Origin: Azolla pinnata
Lineage: Eukaryota; Streptophyta; Polypodiopsida; Salviniales; Salviniaceae
Length of the DNA: 24,067 nt
Assembly: GCA_037176905.1 (NCBI GenBank)
Contig: JBBBWG010008546.1
Location: forward strand, 1-24,067
Reading direction: 5' to 3'
Position 1 is the first letter of the stretch; each line of letters opens with the position of its first letter. A program made the position numbers and the translations under genes. Under the pieces are notes generated by a model that saw only the letters and a program-made list of their open reading frames with translations, ran no database searches and had not been told where the DNA came from. This document shows positions 20,301 to 24,067 of the stretch, piece by piece.

Positions 20301-21097
20301 TTGCGGGATTATCTAGCAAGATTTCTGGTGATTAGAGACATAGTTACTGAATCTCATCGAGAATGATATTTGGTTGATTCATACACCATACATATACATA
20401 ATTAGCTGGTTGCAGGATTATCTAGCAAGATTTCTGATGATTAGAGACATAGTTACTTCTCATCCAAAATGATTTGGTTGATTCATACACCATACATATA
20501 CATAATTAGCTGGTTGCAGGATTATCTAGCAAGATTCCTGCTGATTAGAGACAGAGTTACGTCTCATCGAAAATGATTTGGTTGATTCATACACCATACA
20601 TATACATAGTTAGCTGGTTGCAGGATTTTCTAGCTATAACATAACACACGCAGACACAATATATGTATCAAAAGGAAAATAGACAGATAAATAGATAGCT
20701 ATCTGACAGACGGATAGATCACTTCCAGGAAACAAGAAACCTGGGAACAAGAAATGCACCTTCAATTTGTTCAGATCATAAAAGAAAGTTTTCCAACCCA
20801 GTTTAAGATCGTCTACACCTACAGAATATACCTAGAGATTGCATAGATCTCAAACACACCGACTTGATATTGCGTATGCAGAAAGAGAGCACGAAGAAAG
20901 CAAACCAACACCCAGAAGCGGTTTTACTATGTGACCCTCTTAATTAAGGCCATCTAATTCAAGGGCTTACCCACGAAATCCACAAACTTGTTCTTCCGGA
21001 CAGTTCTTCTGGAGACAATCAGCACACGGGGGAGAACGGAGGCAAGCTGCTGCTCCATAGCCGAATCCTTGGCAGCACCGACAGTATCAGGATCCAT
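17360..21097 (-). CDS. GAT1_2.1: GAT1_2.1-like class I glutamine amidotransferase (complete, 6 exons)
   Basis: Minus-strand exons are 21097-20971, 19869-19517, 19353-19165, 19075-18833, 18464-18168 and 17599-17360. They join in frame to 1449 bp, 482 aa. Exon 1 ([14 protein letters not shown]...[20 protein letters not shown]) leads into [20 protein letters not shown]. The class I glutaminase fold occupies about residues 23-300. The nucleophile is Cys144 in YLGICRGSQ, followed by NVACGGTLY. The catalytic His266 and Glu268 lie in GLQFHPERM. Such enzymes release ammonia from glutamine; Arabidopsis GAT1_2.1 is linked to nitrogen status and shoot branching and reported to act as a glutaminase. Residues about 305-482 form a Lys/Glu-rich, probably helical C-terminal extension. 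An acidic insert ([17 protein letters not shown]) lies after the catalytic His. Introns are all GT-AG. Exon 2 ends in the less usual AGA|GTATGT. The peptidase C26 fold could suggest gamma-glutamyl hydrolase, but the plant GAT1_2.1 match is closer. Confidence 0.93.
20218..20640. repeat. Minisatellite in intron 1 of the amidotransferase gene
   Basis: Four tandem units of about 104-109 bp. The word AGAGACATAGTTAC (last unit AGAGACAGAGTTAC) begins each at 20227, 20334, 20443 and 20547. Each unit also carries CATACACCATACATATACAT and TAGCTGGTTGC. Similarity between units is high, with only scattered substitutions and short indels, so the expansion is recent. It lies inside the 1101-bp first intron (19870-20970). 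Confidence 0.92.
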
Positions 21098-21360
21098 CAA
21101 ATTTCTTTTCCTAATGGAGGTCAGGAATCAGCACAGGTATCGATATATGTATATATATATGTATATGTATGTATGGATCAAAGAAGAAGGAGAGATGGAT
21201 ATGGAGAAAAAGATTGATCTGTGAGGATTAATAGGAGCTGAGGAATGGGTCTGTCTGTGTAGTGGGCGATTTTGCTATGCATAGCTCCACACGAACGCCT
21301 CTTCCAAATATATATATAGGCAGAAGTGGGCTGGAATTTCAAGCTTATTTATGCTATTTT
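21098..21360 (-). promoter_or_regulatory. 5' leader and TATA region of the amidotransferase gene
   Basis: On the minus strand a long TATA sequence (CCTATATATATATTTGG) lies at about 21305-21319. That would place transcription start near 21280 and give a leader of about 180 nt to the ATG at 21097. The leader contains another TA-rich run (about 21144-21175). The start is inferred from position only. Confidence 0.5.
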
Positions 21361-22260
21361 ACTTCTTCTTATCTGCCTCCGGATTTCAACCAAAAAAGAA
21401 AACAATCAAAACAAAACAGCAAAATCAAAACCCTTTTACAGATTTTCTTTTGCTTAACAATTCAGATCTGATTAAATGCAATTTATTTTATGCCTGCGGA
21501 TTTGAACCAGAAAAGGAAACAAGTAAAAAGAAAAACAATTGCAAAATCAAAACCCTTTTTCAGATTTTCTTTTGCTCTTCCATTTCAACATTTCAGATTT
21601 GATTTATGCAATTGGAGAAAAAGAAATAGAAATGGGTCTTTTTGCTTTCTAGAGTTTGGAGCCAATGAATCTGTTCCAGTTACTCTGTTTTTTCTTTTTT
21701 TCTTTTTTCTTGCCACAGTGCATACATACATACGTATATATACTGTACGTATATGCAACATATACATGTGCTTTTATTTACGTTTTTTGTTGCTTTGCTA
21801 CTTCTTATTTGGGTTTTCTAGGCTATTTATTTGTGTGTTTTTATTGCTTTGTTAATTCTTATTCTGATCTATTTCTGAGTAGAATATATACCTGGATTTC
21901 TTTTCTTTTTTTGAACCGCCCAATATATATATATATATATATATATGAAGTGAGGACTTATTTCTTCTTTTCCAAATAAACAAAAATGGCACTTCATTGG
22001 CCCTTATTTTGGGATTTAATTCCCATGGATAATTTCTGCCTCTTGCTCAGTTTTTGATCCTATTTGGTTTTGTGTTTGAGAGTGTTTTTGGTTTCTCTGT
22101 GTTTTCAGAGTGTTTTCTGAAGCATCAAGCAGATTCAAGCAGAAGAAGAAGAAGAAGCAGTTGCAGTTACAGAAGAAGAATTAGCAGAGTGTTAGATTAA
22201 ATAGTACTTATGTACTGAGCATTCTACACCATTAATATACACCGCACAGTTGATATGTAA
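21361..22260. repeat. Upstream DNA with a 120-bp tandem duplication and simple repeats
   Basis: Two copies of a block of about 115-125 bp lie at about 21370-21483 and 21490-21613. Both carry CCTSCGGATTT, AAATCAAAACCCTTTTWCAG and GATTTTCTTTTGCT, and end near ATGCAATT. They differ by about one base in six. Further right are a (TA)n run at 21922-21946 and a (GAA)n run at about 22141-22156. No gene is supported. Confidence 0.7.
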
Positions 22261-22640
22261 TTTGCGATGAATTTGGGCTGATGAATCATCAGATTACTAT
22301 GCTTCGCGAGCCATACAGATTAACACGGATCGATTCGTCACAGCTACGATTCTCAATCGATTCATCGATTCATCGTACGCGAACATATATATTGCAGCAC
22401 CATAAAGTCTAATGATCTGATTGCTCACTCGATCGATTGATCGATCGATCGTACTGCACCATATGTTGCTGCACTCTAATCAATCATCATCGATCGATTC
22501 GTCATGCTGCACCATTATATGCCGCACTCTAATTACTAATCACGACCGATCGACGATCGACCGATTCATCCCTACTGCGCCATACGCCGCACTCTAAATG
22601 AATCATGCTCTATCGATCGATCGATTTCACCATACTAGTG
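22261..22640. repeat. ATCGATCG-rich diverged tandem repeat
   Basis: At 22440-22630 three diverged units of about 55-60 bp each carry CTGCRCCAT, a short spacer, GCYGCACTCTAA and then a GATCGATCG-type palindromic run. The left part (22320-22380) has CGATTCATCGATTCATCG copies. No coding region is supported. Confidence 0.7.
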
Positions 22641-23250
22641 CACGATAATCTGCGAAACGATCGACGGTGCTGCGCAAGCAAGGGTCAATTCTTCCTTTCA
22701 AGATCTTTTACTGTTTTGTTTCTGTTCGGAGGCTGTGCCAACGATGGAAGTGGTCCACCGCCCACAAAATCTTTTGAGCATTGTTTGTCATTCGATGCGC
22801 TGGTTATATGACCGATCAGCAATGGCATTCCCTACCCCACCTGATCATCACCACTGACATCCTCATCAAGAAACAGAAGAAGAAGAAGAAGAAGAAGAAG
22901 AAGAAGAAGAAGAAGAAGAAGAAGAAGAAGAAGAAGACGAAAAATTAAAGCAAAAAGAGAGAGAAGCAATTTGTGTTCCACTGTTCTGTTGTTTCCTTGA
23001 TGCCACACAGACCCATCTTTATCCCTCCATCTCAGCTTGCCTTCTTTAATTATGATCAATCACATTGCCATGGATCCACGACAATCGAAGCCGATTTTCA
23101 ATCAATAATGGAGGGGCCTGGTGTGGCATCGGATCGCGGTCGGATCGCTCCGATGACCACATGGGCTAATTAATAATCCCCAGCAGCTGATAATATTGTG
23201 TGCAGCGCAATCGAATCGCAGATTCTAGCTAGCTAGCTCTTTAGATCGAT
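22641..23250. repeat. Intergenic with a (GAA)n microsatellite
   Basis: A nearly pure (GAA)n tract of about 60 bp lies at 22876-22937. The remaining sequence is unique and I see no gene in it. Short frames across the GAA tract encode only poly-Leu or similar on the opposite strand. Confidence 0.75.
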
Positions 23251-23580
23251 CCATCTGGCATCCGTTCATTCATTCATTGATCGATAGGCAGCATAGATTA
23301 GATCAGCCAATCGATTCGGATTGATAAGGAGCACACTTAGATCGAGTCAATCGATTCCATCAATACAATATAGGTAGCATAGCTAGCTTAGTTCAGATTG
23401 ATTTGTCGGTTTATTGATCGATTCGATCGATTCATCAATACAATATAGGTGGCATAGCTAGATGAATTCAGATTGATTTATCGGTTTATTGATCGATTCA
23501 ATCGATTCATCAATACAGTATAGGTAGCATAGTTAGATAAATTCAGATAGATTTATTAATCGATCGATTGCCTTGGGATC
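23251..23580. repeat. Tandem repeat of about 75-bp units
   Basis: CATCAATACARTATAGG recurs at 23359, 23433 and 23508, giving periods of 74 and 75 bp. Each unit also contains AGCATAG, TTCAGAT and GATCGATTC blocks. A degenerate earlier copy may lie at about 23280-23350. Confidence 0.88.
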
Positions 23581-24067
23581 GGAATGTCAACGATACCGTA
23601 CGCACCCTCCTCCGATCACGTCTTGCCACATACGGATATTTCATACGTGCGCGAATGCGCAATCTGTATGCACAAATTATATATAATGCATTTTGAACAG
23701 TTTTATATATATAGAGAGAGAGATGGTGACCAGAGATGCTGCAGCTGCATATGCAGGAATTATCGAGCTTTTTTTTTGTCGCAGAGCATCGAGCTCATCT
23801 TCTTGCTCCAGGATTCCTTCCACTCCATCCATCCATGTTGTGTTGTGTACACTGCATCAGCATGATCTTAGAAGATCTCATTCATCATCATCATCATCAT
23901 CTGATTCATCATGCATCGACAGAATCGAAGCATCGTTTAGCATTGCAGCGATTTAACAATGCGCAGGCTGGACCGATCCGTTGAGGGGGCTAGCTGCCCC
24001 ATCATGGACCTCAAATGAACCTCATGTGGGTCCTTCATTCTCAAATTTTGACAGCTTTATATAGATA
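23581..24067 (+). promoter_or_regulatory. Right-edge intergenic region with a TATA-like box
   Basis: No gene is supported inside the window. Simple repeats are (GA)n at about 23713-23722 and (ATC)n at about 23881-23899. The last bases, TTTATATAGATA (24056-24067), make a good TATA box in + orientation, so a + strand gene may begin just beyond the edge. That cannot be confirmed here. Confidence 0.3.

Noticed and set aside
20218-20640. CRISPR-like array
   Set aside because: The units are whole tandem copies with no distinct unique spacers, and the DNA is plant nuclear, inside an intron.

Overview
This window is nuclear DNA from a land plant, most likely a flowering plant. The genes are spliced with GT-AG introns (one GC-AG), there are plant-specific families (an RGLG copine/RING ubiquitin ligase, a P-class pentatricopeptide repeat protein, a GAT1_2.1-type glutamine amidotransferase), and there are plant telomere-type CCCTAAA repeats. 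The species cannot be fixed from the sequence alone.

Layout, left to right. 1-1958 (+): the 3' half of an RGLG ubiquitin-ligase gene (copy A), entered inside an exon. It has an in-frame TGA just before the exons that encode the RING finger. 1959-6086: a long intergenic region. It contains an uncertain minus-strand ORF (3022-3312), a minisatellite of about 40-bp units packed with perfectly phased heat-shock-element modules (3608-4012), and a composite GA/GATA array (4320-4655). 6087-8907 (+): a complete 11-exon RGLG gene (copy B, 416 aa), a head-to-tail paralogue of copy A. 8908-10671: AT-rich intergenic DNA with a possible MITE-like element. 10672-12612 (-): an intronless P-class PPR gene (646 aa). 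12613-13420: about 0.8 kb of nearly pure pyrimidine TC/TTC repeat directly upstream of the PPR gene. 13772-14655: interstitial telomere-like repeat with a 45-bp higher-order unit. 15051-15353 (+): a small GC-rich gene candidate (100 aa, Cys cluster at the N terminus). It is followed by a second, different telobox-containing array (15370-16140). 17360-21097 (-): a complete six-exon GAT1_2.1-like class I glutamine amidotransferase gene (482 aa) with a minisatellite in intron 1. 21098-24067: its promoter side, then repeat-rich intergenic DNA with a TATA-like sequence at the right edge.

The genes do not form one pathway. The RGLG pair is a local tandem duplication whose similarity extends past the stop codons into the 3' flank. 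The other genes are ordinary independent plant loci. I did not find a convincing new multi-gene system. The most unusual structures are the HSE-dense minisatellite, the telomere-like arrays on either side of a small gene candidate, and the RGLG copy in which one stop codon separates the VWA domain from an otherwise intact RING. All exon models were built by hand from splice signals, frame continuity and remembered family similarity; no database search was run.
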